DNA of 64,000 bases from an uncultured Oscillospiraceae bacterium (GCA_934464775.1 CAKSKG010000002.1:1-64000); one strand, 5' to 3'. Positions 24,962-33,714 are shown, numbered from the stretch's first letter. The notes: generated from the letters alone by a model not told the origin. A program made the numbers and translations.

Positions 24962-25133
24962 GGTCGCATCTAAAAACCATAGTGCCTCAGATGCGCAGTC
25001 AGATTTTTCGTCAGATTGTATAGAAATTTCGCAGGCATACTGTCGTATGTCAAGAAATTTATGTGCAAGCTGACGGAAAATATGCAAGCATATGAGGTGC
25101 TAAGGCTTTAGCCGCTGGTTTTTAGAGGTGACC
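24962..25133. mobile_element. Foldback repeat A, copy 2 (complete, 172 bp)
   Basis: The ends GGTCGCATCTAAAAACCA and TGGTTTTTAGAGGTGACC are imperfect inverted repeats, and the pairing continues inward (CCTCAGATGCGCAGTCAGAT against a matching stretch) to a centre around CATACTGTCGTATG. The four bases TTAT flank it on both sides. On the minus strand it begins eight bases after a -10 box and ends 71 bases before the kinase start codon, so it forms the leader of that mRNA. Confidence 0.9.
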
Positions 25134-25140
25134 TTATGAT

Positions 25141-25170
25141 ATTATAGCATTTCAACGGTGTTTTTGTCAA
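25141..25170 (-). promoter_or_regulatory. Promoter reading into repeat A and the kinase gene
   Basis: Minus-strand TTGACA and TATAAT, 18 bp apart. The predicted start falls at about 25134, right at the border of repeat A. Confidence 0.8.
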
Positions 25171-25199
25171 GCTTGCTGTATTTACGGTCTGACAGCGAA

Positions 25200-25582
25200 A
25201 AAAATAATGACACATAAAGCGGATCATGTCATAAGCGTCCTGATACACTCCGCCAAGAATTATCGCCATGGAAGCCACCGCAATTCCTATTATCATGGTA
25301 AGGCTGCGTGAAACATTGCCGAAAAGGCTGCGAATGCTGTAAAGCAGAGGGAACGGCAGACTGCTGCTGCTCATCAATTGAGCGACTTTTCCTTTTCGGG
25401 AGCCTCTCAGCAGCGGAACGATATCCTGACCAAGTGACCTGCGCAGCACCAGCATTGCACTCAAACAATAGGCTATGGGGGGAATTATCAGAGCGGCGAT
25501 CAGTATTCCGAAAGGTATATGCACCTGATATTCGATATGCTCCGCAAAGCTGAACATATACAGATTGAACAGCTTTGCAAAC
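25200..25582 (-). pseudogene. Remnant of an FtsX/MacB-type ABC permease
   Basis: The frame reads KLFNLYMFSFAEHIEYQVHI, then a membrane segment (GILIAALIIPPIAYCLSAMLVLRR), SLGQDIVPLLRGS and a second segment (LTMIIGIAVASMAIILGGVYQDAY). This is the middle of a MacB-like permease without its N-terminal part and without its C terminus. Homology stops close to the promoter and repeat A at 25133-25170. It joins the ATPase remnant in a different frame at about 25582. Confidence 0.8.
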
Positions 25583-25933
25583 GGAAAGCGGAGCCTTCGA
25601 TATATCCCGAACCACATTGATATTTTCACGGACCGTAAGCTCGCCGATCAGATTGTATGTCTGGAATACGATGCCGACCTTGTCGCGGCGGTATTCCAGC
25701 AGCTCTTTTTTCGATGCCGAGCTTATCTTGCTGCCGTCAACGATTATCGTGCCTTCGTCTGCGCTGTCAAGTCCGCCCAGCATATTCAGCAGCGTGCTTT
25801 TTCCCGAGCCCGAGGGACCGAGTACAACGCATATTTCTCCCTTTTCAAGCTCCGGAGAGGCATGGTCCAGCGCATAAATAGTATTTTCGCCCTCGCCGTA
25901 TTTCTTAACGACATCTTTCATCTGAAGATACAT
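25583..25933 (-). pseudogene. Truncated ABC transporter ATP-binding protein
   Basis: The first 117 residues are a normal LolD/MacB-type ATPase: Walker A GPSGSGKSTLLNMLGGLDS, then GIVFQTYNLIGELTVRENI (Q loop). The sequence then breaks before the LSGGQ signature and Walker B and runs into permease sequence in another frame. It therefore cannot hydrolyse ATP. The start has a good AAAGGAATGG site and lies three bases from the TetR stop, so it was once an operon. Confidence 0.88.
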
Positions 25934-25936
25934 GAT

Positions 25937-26542
25937 TTATCCATTCCTTTCTTTGTCTTCATTTCCGCACAGATATTGAAGCATCAGCCCGAAAATAGCC
26001 TGAAGATTCCGCTCGAATGCGTCCTCGCAGAATGCGCTCCTGTTTTCAATGGCAAGGTTCACAAGCTTTGCAAAATTGGCAATGTAACCATAGTCTATAT
26101 CCTCACGGATACCGTCCAGAAAGCCCATTACCAGCTTTGCGTTTTTTACTGCATATTCTGCGGAGAAGAATTTTTTTGTCTCCTCCATTTCCTGCATCAG
26201 CATTATATCGTCCGCACCGAAATGAAACGAAAATGCAGTGTTGGGACGGAACAGCTCCGTATAGTATTTATAAAATTCCGTTACGGGGATCTTGGGGCGT
26301 CCCTCGAGTTTTTTTCTGAGTTCCTGCTCGGCAGCGTCGTTGAAGTCGTCCATTATCTCAGCCACAAGCTGCCCCTTTGTGGCATAGAAATTGTAAAATG
26401 TACCCTTTGCGATGCCGACGCTCTCTGCAAGCTCGGCGACGGTGGTTTTGCGTATTCCTTTTGTTTCAAAAAGCCGAAGAGCCGCTTCCTTGATCTGATC
26501 GCTTATCTCACGGCGTTTTTTTTCGCTGAATATTACAGGCAT
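25937..26542 (-). CDS. TetR family transcriptional regulator
   Basis: A 201 aa regulator. The N-terminal helix-turn-helix is REISDQIKEAALRLFETKGIRKTTVAELAESVGIAKGTFYNFYATKGQL (about residues 10-58); the rest is a helical ligand-binding domain. GAAAGGAAA fixes the start at 26542. It is transcribed with the broken ABC transporter that follows, probably its former target. An inverted repeat next to its own -10 box suggests autorepression. Confidence 0.9.
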   Translation of the reverse strand: MPVIFSEKKRREISDQIKEAALRLFETKGIRKTTVAELAESVGIAKGTFYNFYATKGQLVAEIMDDFNDAAEQELRKKLEGRPKIPVTEFYKYYTELFRPNTAFSFHFGADDIMLMQEMEETKKFFSAEYAVKNAKLVMGFLDGIREDIDYGYIANFAKLVNLAIENRSAFCEDAFERNLQAIFGLMLQYLCGNEDKERNG

Positions 26543-26561
26543 TGTCGTTTCCTTTCCGTCT

Positions 26562-26621
26562 AAATGACTTTTATTAATTTTGGTCATTTGTATTATAGCA
26601 TGCTAACTTGCTTTTTGTCAA
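26562..26621 (-). promoter_or_regulatory. Promoter and operator of the TetR gene
   Basis: Minus-strand TTGACA (26616-26621) and TATAAT (26592-26597), 18 bp apart, followed by the inverted repeat AAATGAC-N14-GTCATTT at 26562-26589. This is in the right place for repressor binding over the start of transcription. Confidence 0.7.
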
Positions 26622-26674
26622 GGGTCGATTTCAAAAAATTGATGTGATATAATTAACTTATTGACGTATCGGCA

Positions 26675-26704
26675 GCATTAGTTAGGACGATGAGTTCCTA
26701 ATGC
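26675..26704. repeat. Hairpin between the tetR promoter and the pilin terminators
   Basis: GCATTAG and CTAATGC-type arms (GCATTAG...TCCTAATGC) form a stem with GGAC/GTTCC inside. No T run and no obvious role. Confidence 0.4.
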
Positions 26705-26742
26705 ATCTTCATAAATATTTCGTATTCAACCCGTGAAATAAA

Positions 26743-26783
26743 AAGGCTTCCGTACCTTAATTTCTGTAAGGTACGGAAGCCTT
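26743..26783 (-). terminator. Second terminator after the pilin genes
   Basis: A perfect 17 bp stem, AAGGCTTCCGTACCTTA with its complement, followed on the minus strand by TTTTT. Confidence 0.85.
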
Positions 26784-26800
26784 CAAAGTACTATAAAAAA

Positions 26801-26830
26801 GCAGGTCCGTATCCAAAGATACGAACCTGC
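26801..26830 (-). terminator. First terminator after the pilin genes
   Basis: GCAGGTTCGTATC/GATACGGACCTGC on the minus strand followed by TTTTTT. Two terminators in a row show the pilin transcript is tightly ended. Confidence 0.92.
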
Positions 26831-26870
26831 CATTACTTATTTAAGTAAGTTAAGCGTTATATCGCTCAGA

Positions 26871-27326
26871 TTACCAAGTCTTGGGGTTAGTCTTGGAAGC
26901 CTCGTCGGGATAGCTGCCTACATAAGAGTCAGTACCTGTCTTTCTCCAGAGAGCTGTTGCAGGAGACTGGTTAGCGATTGTACCCTTAGCCTGACCAGCG
27001 CCTGTCTTGCCGCCCATGAGGGACTTAAGAGCATTACCGAGGTCAGCATCACTTGTACCATCGTATACAGGATCAGTACCAGCTGTCTCAAGGTCGAGAA
27101 CCTCGAAAGCAGAAACTGTTACAGACTTACCGGAAACTTCGCACTTTGTGCACCATGTAGCTGTGTTTGTGTAAACAAGCTTAGCATTGGAGTTAGCTGT
27201 GGAGTACTTGGAATCGCCTACGTAACCGATCATAGAAGGTACGAGGATTGCAGCGAGTACGCCGATGATTGCGATAACAACGATAAGTTCGATAAGGGTG
27301 AAGCCCTTCATCTTAGAATTTCTCAT
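26871..27326 (-). CDS. Type IV pilin, 151 aa
   Basis: A prepilin with leader MRNSKMKG and cleavage before FTLIELIVVIAIIGVLAAILVP; Glu5 of the mature pilin is present. After the N-terminal helix the head contains WCTKCEV (two Cys three apart) and ends DSYVGSYPDEASKTNPKTW. The strong AAGGAGGAATT site fixes the start at 27326. It lies last in the operon after the second pilin and before two terminators, so it may be the major pilin. Prepilin peptidase PilD is encoded at 31662. Confidence 0.93.
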   Translation of the reverse strand: MRNSKMKGFTLIELIVVIAIIGVLAAILVPSMIGYVGDSKYSTANSNAKLVYTNTATWCTKCEVSGKSVTVSAFEVLDLETAGTDPVYDGTSDADLGNALKSLMGGKTGAGQAKGTIANQSPATALWRKTGTDSYVGSYPDEASKTNPKTW

Positions 27327-27409
27327 GAGAAATTCCTCCTTCATAATAAAATTAATTTGATTTATAAAAGCAGCGCATATGCCTGCATTTTATACGATTT
27401 TGTTTTCCC

Positions 27410-28111
27410 TTAGTTCTCATAAGGGATAGGATACTGACCAACGTAAGCAGGTGTATGTTCAGAACCTGTATGCATTGCGTCATACTCCTGAGAAGTATTT
27501 GTTCCGGTCGACTTTCCGAAAACTGTCATATAAAGCTGATCACCACTGTAGTTGTTCATCAATGTCTTGAGCGAATTGGCTGCATTTGCATCATCACAGT
27601 AGACCACCCAGTCAACCGTATATGTATCAACATCGATCTGAGCTGTCCAGTATATCGTATTCTTTGTAACTTCATTTGTACCGATATACTTATTGACGCC
27701 GTTGATGAACTTCTGCACCAACTTACCCTTTTCCGTTCCGGGTCTTGCACTTCTGAAAGTTGTAACACCCGAATCATTTGCGACCTCAGAACCGCTTGCC
27801 GTAACCTTTGCAGCTAACAGGAGCTTTCCGTCCGCAGGTCTGCTTGCCGGAAAAACTTTATCTTTTACGGAATCATCTCCGCAAAGCGGGAAATTCTTGA
27901 TCTGGACATCTGTAAGATAGTTCTGAACAGCGGTGTAATATTCATACGCCATTGTGTTTGCGGTTTCTATCTTTGAGTCTCTGATCGAAGACACCGTACT
28001 CGGAACAATGATCGAAGCAAGAACACCGATAATTGCAATTACAACTATCATCTCAAGCAGTGTGAAACCTGCCAGCGTTCGGGGTCTGCGGGAATTTTTA
28101 TTTTTTATCAT
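27410..28111 (-). CDS. Type IV prepilin, 233 aa
   Basis: A prepilin with basic leader MIKNKNSRRPRTLAG and cleavage before FTLLEMIVVIAIIGVLASIIVP, with Glu5. The large head domain ends HTPAYVGQYPIPYEN; the YVGxYP motif is shared with the smaller pilin next to it. AGGAGGGAG precedes the ATG. It is the first gene behind the strong promoter at 28178-28206 and is probably a second major or a minor pilin. Confidence 0.92.
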   Translation of the reverse strand: MIKNKNSRRPRTLAGFTLLEMIVVIAIIGVLASIIVPSTVSSIRDSKIETANTMAYEYYTAVQNYLTDVQIKNFPLCGDDSVKDKVFPASRPADGKLLLAAKVTASGSEVANDSGVTTFRSARPGTEKGKLVQKFINGVNKYIGTNEVTKNTIYWTAQIDVDTYTVDWVVYCDDANAANSLKTLMNNYSGDQLYMTVFGKSTGTNTSQEYDAMHTGSEHTPAYVGQYPIPYEN

Positions 28112-28177
28112 CGGAACTCCCTCCTAAAGGAAAGCCTTGCTTTTTCGTTTGGCTTATCTTTCCTTGACCTTGAATAC

Positions 28178-28206
28178 ATTATATAACAACCTAATGTATT
28201 TGTCAA
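28178..28206 (-). promoter_or_regulatory. Strong pilin promoter
   Basis: Consensus TTGACA and TATAAT on the minus strand with 17 bp between. It gives the two pilins transcription separate from pilB-pilT. Confidence 0.88.
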
Positions 28207-28506
28207 TAGATTTCTGATATTTTTTTCTCTAATTTTGTGAATTTGGCATTTATAGTATTTCAAACGTTTTATTTGGGGTCTTTTTCGTCAAAACACACAA
28301 ATCTGTTAATTATCAAACAACTTATAAGCATAAAAAAACTGATATTTTTGAATTTTCCAAAGAAAACCGCTGATTTTTTCATGCCGATTAAACATTATAT
28401 TCACAAACAAGAGAGAAAACTGCAAAAATTATACTTTTTTGCCCTTTTGGCAGATGTGCAATTTTTAGTGTATTTTCTATACTTTCTGCACTGATTGCAT
28501 ATAAAT
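28207..28506. other. AT-rich spacer between the pilin promoter and pilT
   Basis: About 300 bases of AT-rich sequence. I see no convincing gene, repeat or hairpin except the pilT terminator at its edge. Confidence 0.5.
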
Positions 28507-28543
28507 GCCGCCCTGCTCCCTTTTGTTGTAAGCAGCAGAGCGG
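28507..28543 (-). terminator. Probable terminator of pilB-pilT
   Basis: GCCGCTCTGCT/AGCAGGGCGGC stem on the minus strand; the T tract after it is poor. Confidence 0.55.
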
Positions 28544-28597
28544 CTGTACAATATATATAAATATACAAAAACCACACTTTTTATGCCTGCGGCAAAA

Positions 28598-29734
28598 TCA
28601 TCTTCTGGGGCGTGCGTCCAGAGATGTGTTCGTACCCTTGAGGAAACGCTCGAACTCGTTTGTATCGAGGCACTTCTCACGTGCGTGAGGCTCGTCGATG
28701 ATGCCTTCCTTTACCATACGTGCAAGCTCCTGATCGAGGCAGACCATTCCCACGTTGCGTCCTGTCTGGATAGCAGTCTGGATAAGGTGAACCTTATTGT
28801 CACGGATCATTGCCTTGATAGAGTCAACGGCATTGAGTATCTCAAGAGCAGCAACTCGGCCTGTGCCGTCTGCCTTGGGGATAAGTGTCTGTGCGATGAT
28901 TCCGACCAGTACAGTTGCAAGCTGTGTTCTGATCTGACCCTGCTGATGCGCAGGGAAAACGTCGATGATACGGTTGATAGTATCGGACGCAGATGTTGTA
29001 TGAAGTGTGGACATTACAAGGTGACCTGTTTCTGCGGCGGTTACCGCAGCGTTGATCGTCTCGTAGTCACGCATTTCTCCGACGAGTATAACATCGGGGT
29101 CTTCACGGAGTGCGGCACGGAGCGAAAGTGCGAATGTCTCAACGTCGTCGCCGACCTCACGCTGGTTTACCATACATCTCTTATGCTCATGAACGTACTC
29201 GATAGGGTCCTCAATTGTGATGATATGTGCGCTCTTGTTGATATTTACATAGTCGATCATAGCCGCAAGAGTTGTTGACTTACCTGAACCTGTAGGTCCT
29301 GTTACAAGGATAAGTCCTCTGGGGCGGAGCGACATATCGCCGATGATCTGGGGAAGATCAAGATCCTCAAGAGTAGGGATATCATTTCTCAGCAGACGGA
29401 TAGCGATAGCCGTATCGCCTCTCTGATGATAAACATTGACTCTGTGACGGTATCCGCGGCGTGTGATGTAGGAAAAGTCGGTATCAATCCTGTTCTTGAT
29501 GTTCTCAAGGTTTCTGCCCGATGTCATCTGCTCAACTATCTTCATGATAGCGCTCTCTGTCATTTCGGGATAGGAGCTGAGCTTACGGAGCGAACCGTGA
29601 AGTCTTACAACGGGAGAGATCTTTGTTGTGAAGTGAACGTCGGAGCAACCGAGTACACGGGCTTCGTCAAGTATCTTATCAATACTGATGACAATTCTGT
29701 CTGCGCTGGGCTTTTTTTCGATATCAATATCCAT
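28598..29734 (-). CDS. pilT: Twitching motility ATPase PilT
   Basis: This 378 aa hexameric ATPase should drive pilus retraction. Walker A is LVTGPTGSGKSTTLAAMIDYVN, the Asp box is IITIEDPIEYVHEHKRCMVNQREVG, Walker B is ALREDPDVILVGEMRDYET, and the His box (GHLVMSTLHTTSASDTINRI) is complete. The PilT-type AIRLLRNDIPTLEDLDLP is present. It lies 63 bp downstream of pilB. Its presence argues for dynamic pili. Confidence 0.96.
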   Translation of the reverse strand: MDIDIEKKPSADRIVISIDKILDEARVLGCSDVHFTTKISPVVRLHGSLRKLSSYPEMTESAIMKIVEQMTSGRNLENIKNRIDTDFSYITRRGYRHRVNVYHQRGDTAIAIRLLRNDIPTLEDLDLPQIIGDMSLRPRGLILVTGPTGSGKSTTLAAMIDYVNINKSAHIITIEDPIEYVHEHKRCMVNQREVGDDVETFALSLRAALREDPDVILVGEMRDYETINAAVTAAETGHLVMSTLHTTSASDTINRIIDVFPAHQQGQIRTQLATVLVGIIAQTLIPKADGTGRVAALEILNAVDSIKAMIRDNKVHLIQTAIQTGRNVGMVCLDQELARMVKEGIIDEPHAREKCLDTNEFERFLKGTNTSLDARPRR

Positions 29735-29797
29735 ATCTGCTTACCTCCGGTAATATATTTATGACAATCCCTCTCGGGGAAAATATCTGTAAGTAAA

Positions 29798-31477
29798 TTA
29801 AACTGCGTATGTTACGCGGACAAGCTCGTCCATTGTGGTAACACCCTGCTGTACAAGCTCCGAAACGTTGTCACGGAGCAGTCTTGTGCCCTGAGATTTT
29901 GCAAGTGCTGCGATCTGGTCGGTCTTTCCGCCGTTGGAAATGAGCGATGCCATTTCGGGTGTGCAGACAAGCATCTCATGGATAGCGGTACGTCCCGTAT
30001 AGCCTGTGTTGTTGCACTTGGGGCAGCCGCAGGCGTCATATACCGTAACGGACTCGGTAACGCCCATAAGATCATTCTCTTCCTCTGTGGAATATCTGGG
30101 GGTCTTGCAATCGCTGCAAAGCTTCTTAACAAGTCGCTGAGCTGCGATTCCGATAAGCGATGAAGCTACCATGTATGCGTCGATACCCATATCAACAAGA
30201 CGGGTAATGGTGGAAGCTGCGTCGTTTGTATGAAGTGTTGAAAGCACAAGGTGACCTGTGATAGCGGCTCTGATACCGATCTCCGCTGTCTCCTGGTCAC
30301 GCATCTCACCGATCATGATGATATCGGGGTCCTGACGGAGGATAGAACGGAGGGCAGCCGCAAAGGTCATGCCTGCCTTTGCATTTACCTGACACTGATT
30401 GATGCCGTCGATCTTCTTCTCGACAGGGTCTTCGACGGTGATTACGTTAACGTTAGGCTTTGCCAGCTCACCCAGTGCGGCGTAAAGTGTGGTAGACTTA
30501 CCGGAACCGGTAGGTCCTGTTACCAGGAACACGCCCTGAGGAACCTTTAAGCAGCGGGAAAATATCTCGTAGTTATACTCGGTCATACCGAGGTCTGTGA
30601 TCTTTCTTACGCTCATATCGCCTGTTGCAAGGATACGGATAACGCACTTTTCGCCGTAAACCATGGGGAGGTTAGATACACGGACGTCCAGCGTGCAGCC
30701 GTCAACGACCTGAGAGAAACGTCCGTCCTGAGGGACTCTCTTCTCGGCGATGTTCATGCCGGAAATGATCTTGATACGTGTGATAAGTGAATTATGTACA
30801 ACGTTTGAAACGTTCATCAGCTCGATAAGGTCGCCGTTTACACGGATACGGATCCTTGTATAGCTCTTGAACGGCTCGATATGAATATCGGTAGCGTCCG
30901 CACGGAACGAGTTCTCGATGATAGTGGTACAAAGCTTAACGATAGGAGCATCGTTGATACGAGCTTCTTCCTCTGCGTTTGTGGCATCGCCCTCACCCAT
31001 GCTCTCAACGCTCTCAACAACGCTGTCTACACGCTGCATCGAATACTGCTTGCCTATCGCCTTGATGATAGCCTGCTTTGTGGCAAGCACGGGGACAACG
31101 TCCATACCCGTTGTTACCTTGATATCCTCGAAAATATAGAAGTTTACGGGGTCATTGGTTGCAACGGTAAGTCTTTTGCCTGTTACCTTTATAGCAATGA
31201 TGTTGTGCTTTTTTGCCAGCTGCTCGGGGATCTTGTTTACCGCATCAAGGTCAATGACCGTGTTGGGGTCGTCAAGATCAATAAACGGAACATTCAGCTT
31301 CTTTGCAAGTACCTGACCGAACTGAACATCTGTAACGTAGCCCAGCTCGATGATATAGTCACCGAAAAATTTACCGGGGACGTTTTCGTTTTTCTTTGCG
31401 TCAAGAACATTCTGAAGCTGTTCCTCTGTGATAATGCCCTCATTGACCATATACTGGCCCACAGGAATATTTTTCAT
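29798..31477 (-). CDS. pilB: Pilus extension ATPase PilB (GspE family)
   Basis: This 559 aa ATPase drives pilus assembly. An N-terminal GspE domain (about 1-150, VNEGIITEEQLQNVLDAKK) precedes the motor domain. The motor has Walker A VTGPTGSGKSTTLYAALGEL, the Asp box TVEDPVEKKIDGINQCQVN, Walker B LRQDPDIIMIGEMRDQET and the His box LSTLHTNDAASTITRLVDMG. Cys in LCSDCKTPRY and ACGCPKCNNTGYTGR form the zinc site of the family. It is divergent from pilD. Confidence 0.96.
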   Translation of the reverse strand: MKNIPVGQYMVNEGIITEEQLQNVLDAKKNENVPGKFFGDYIIELGYVTDVQFGQVLAKKLNVPFIDLDDPNTVIDLDAVNKIPEQLAKKHNIIAIKVTGKRLTVATNDPVNFYIFEDIKVTTGMDVVPVLATKQAIIKAIGKQYSMQRVDSVVESVESMGEGDATNAEEEARINDAPIVKLCTTIIENSFRADATDIHIEPFKSYTRIRIRVNGDLIELMNVSNVVHNSLITRIKIISGMNIAEKRVPQDGRFSQVVDGCTLDVRVSNLPMVYGEKCVIRILATGDMSVRKITDLGMTEYNYEIFSRCLKVPQGVFLVTGPTGSGKSTTLYAALGELAKPNVNVITVEDPVEKKIDGINQCQVNAKAGMTFAAALRSILRQDPDIIMIGEMRDQETAEIGIRAAITGHLVLSTLHTNDAASTITRLVDMGIDAYMVASSLIGIAAQRLVKKLCSDCKTPRYSTEEENDLMGVTESVTVYDACGCPKCNNTGYTGRTAIHEMLVCTPEMASLISNGGKTDQIAALAKSQGTRLLRDNVSELVQQGVTTMDELVRVTYAV

Positions 31478-31661
31478 TGTAAGCTCCCATCTCCGCAGAA
31501 ATGATATTTATAAATTGCCGCCGTCTGCTGCGGAAAACAGCTGCAAAGATAATCCATGAAGTAAAGAAGGATTAAATTACAATTTGTGAAAATGGCTTGA
31601 AACTGCGTGAATAATATGTTAATATAATAGTATTGTAATTTTTATGAAAGGACTGACCCCT

Positions 31662-32636
31662 ATGGATATCGAACTTATTTTCAACATTGTGGTCTATGTG
31701 TTCGTTTTTCTGTTCGGCGTAACGATCGGAAGCTTTCTGAACGTCTGCATCTACCGTCTGCCGAAGGGCGAATCACTTATCACAAACAATTCCCACTGTA
31801 TGAGCTGCGGAACTCCCATCAAGCGCTATGATCTTATCCCGATCATCAGCTGGATAGTTCTTGGCGGAAAATGCCGTGCCTGCGGTGCGAAGATCTCTCC
31901 CCGCTATACCGTTGTGGAAGCAATGACAGCGCTCATGTTCGTGCTGTGCTATTATTTCTTCCCCTATGATGTCAACGGCATATATTTTGCACTGCTTGCG
32001 CTTTTCATCAGCGGACTTATCGTTCTTGCCTTTCAGGACCTTGACACACAGGAAATGTGCGTTTCCGTTCTGATCTATACAGCGATAGTCGCCGTACTGA
32101 CTCATGTACTTTCCTATATAAGTACAAGCACAGGCGTCCTGCTGACAATGCCCGTTACACTGAAGGAAAGCATCATCGGTATGCTCTGCGTCAGCGTTCC
32201 GCTGCTTATCATCGGCTTCGTGATAACACCTGTCGTATACGTCCTTTTCATCAGCCAGGATCACAAGGACAAGCGCCGTCTCGAAAGAGCCGTCAAGGCT
32301 GCTCCCAATGACCATGAAAGAGCAAAGCTCAATGCGAAGCTCGATAAGGTCAAGACGAAGATCAAGGAAAACGGACCTGTTTTCGGATTCGGCATGGGTG
32401 ATATCGTTGTAATGGCAGCCGGCGGACTTATGCTGGGCTGGAAAGCCGCAGTCACCGCCGCAGTTGTAGCCGTTATAACAGGTGCGGTATACGCTATCAT
32501 CAAGCGTGCCGTATCGGACGATGATGAAAGCGGCTCGGCATTTGCATTCGGACCATTCCTTATAATCGGACTTGTCATCGGTGCATATTTCGGTGCCGAT
32601 ATCATCGACGCTTACATAGCATATACATTCGGTTAA
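31662..32636 (+). CDS. pilD: Prepilin peptidase PilD
   Basis: This 324 aa membrane aspartyl protease cuts, and in most relatives N-methylates, prepilins. The N-terminal cytoplasmic domain has paired Cys (HCMSCGTPI, KCRACGAKI) of the zinc-binding type. The catalytic Asp are expected in FQDLDTQEMC and FGMGDIVVMAAGG. A charged loop (KDKRRLERAVKAAPNDHERAKLNAKLDKVKTK) lies between helices and is longer than usual. AAAGGA fixes the start at 31662. It is the only pilus gene on the plus strand. Confidence 0.94.
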   Translation: MDIELIFNIVVYVFVFLFGVTIGSFLNVCIYRLPKGESLITNNSHCMSCGTPIKRYDLIPIISWIVLGGKCRACGAKISPRYTVVEAMTALMFVLCYYFFPYDVNGIYFALLALFISGLIVLAFQDLDTQEMCVSVLIYTAIVAVLTHVLSYISTSTGVLLTMPVTLKESIIGMLCVSVPLLIIGFVITPVVYVLFISQDHKDKRRLERAVKAAPNDHERAKLNAKLDKVKTKIKENGPVFGFGMGDIVVMAAGGLMLGWKAAVTAAVVAVITGAVYAIIKRAVSDDDESGSAFAFGPFLIIGLVIGAYFGADIIDAYIAYTFG

Positions 32637-32692
32637 GAATTATTGCAGTTTTCTTGGTGCCCGTATCGGGCATATATAAAATCGGAAAAATC

Positions 32693-32721
32693 AAGGCGTG
32701 TCGTGCAATGCGGCACGCCTT
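32693..32721. terminator. Shared terminator between pilD and the minor pilin operon
   Basis: AAGGCGTG/CACGCCTT stem between convergent genes, with AT-rich tails on both sides (GATTTTT on the minus strand). Confidence 0.7.
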
Positions 32722-32748
32722 AATTTATTTATCCGATGATGTTATGTC

Positions 32749-33705
32749 TTATCTGTCGCCCTCATCGGGAACAACGAATACGATGTAGGTGTTCTTTGTG
32801 GGAGATTCAACAGAACCCGAAGGTGTTATTGAACCGGCAGGAACAGTACCAACCTTATAGTAATTTACCGATGTAAGATTCTTGAGAACGTTGCTGTTCT
32901 CTGTGGTAACTCTGACGGAACCGTCATCGTCATTGCTGATAGTAACGCCGTCTCCGCCGTTCTTTACAACTCCGCCCGAATTTGAAAATGCGTTTGAAAT
33001 TGTAAATGTAAGGCTTGCTGCGGTCTGCTTCAGATTTTCATCTGCCGCCTGTACAAGCTCGACCTGGCTTACGTCAACGGAGATCATATAATTCGATTCA
33101 CCGTAGTAAGCTCCGCCGAGAGCCAGATATGTGTAACCGGTACCTGAGCCATATGAACGTGAAGCCTGCTCGTCAAAGGTTTTGAGAGCATTCAGCTTTC
33201 TGATCTCATCAGCATCCGTAAGATTGTTAATGTCTACCGGCGCACACGTTACCAGTCTGCCTGTATAAAGATGATTGGCATCGGCATCGCTTGCTGCCTG
33301 GATCTTGCCCTGAGCATCATACTTATCGCTTCTGTTGATACAGATAACATGGATCCTGCCGTCAACCTTTTTCTGCTGATCTGCGGTCATCGTGCTGTAT
33401 GAAGGGAAGCACTGCTTTCTGAATGCATCAATAGCCGCAACAGCACTTGACGCCGTTCCATAGCTTCCGGCAGATGCTCCCTCATCGTAGATCGCCATTT
33501 TTTCGGCATATTTTGTGCTTTCAACAAGATATTCCGCAATTCCGTTCTGAGCGGTACGCTGCTTCTCATAAAGAGTTGAATCAACGTAAGTCTCTCTGAT
33601 AGGACTGAAGAAATTCATAAGACCTGCCATAAGTATGCCGAAGATAGCCATAACGATTATAAGCTCAATAAGGGTGAACGCCTTAAATTTTTTCTTCATA
33701 GACAT
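32749..33705 (-). CDS. Minor prepilin, PilW-like, 318 aa
   Basis: The N terminus MSMKKKFKA|FTLIELIIVMAIFGILMAG is a type III signal, unusual in having Ala instead of Gly before the cut site; Glu5 is present. The large head (about 290 aa) is Ser/Thr/Asn-rich, with SRSYGSGTGYTYLALGGAYYG and SNYMISVDVSQVELVQAADEN. Position after the PilV-like and PilX-like genes points to a priming minor pilin. AGGGAATG-like ribosome site. Confidence 0.85.
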   Translation of the reverse strand: MSMKKKFKAFTLIELIIVMAIFGILMAGLMNFFSPIRETYVDSTLYEKQRTAQNGIAEYLVESTKYAEKMAIYDEGASAGSYGTASSAVAAIDAFRKQCFPSYSTMTADQQKKVDGRIHVICINRSDKYDAQGKIQAASDADANHLYTGRLVTCAPVDINNLTDADEIRKLNALKTFDEQASRSYGSGTGYTYLALGGAYYGESNYMISVDVSQVELVQAADENLKQTAASLTFTISNAFSNSGGVVKNGGDGVTISNDDDGSVRVTTENSNVLKNLTSVNYYKVGTVPAGSITPSGSVESPTKNTYIVFVVPDEGDR

Positions 33706-33714
33706 TCCCTCCCA

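Noticed and set aside
26641..26783. Possible small RNA on the plus strand from a TATAAT at about 26649 to the hairpin at 26743
   Set aside because: The hairpin has its T run only on the minus strand, where it ends the pilin transcript, and no good -35 box precedes the TATAAT.
31597..31628. Promoter for pilD (TTGAAA and TATAAT)
   Set aside because: The boxes are 20 bp apart, unlike every other promoter in the window, so I did not list it.
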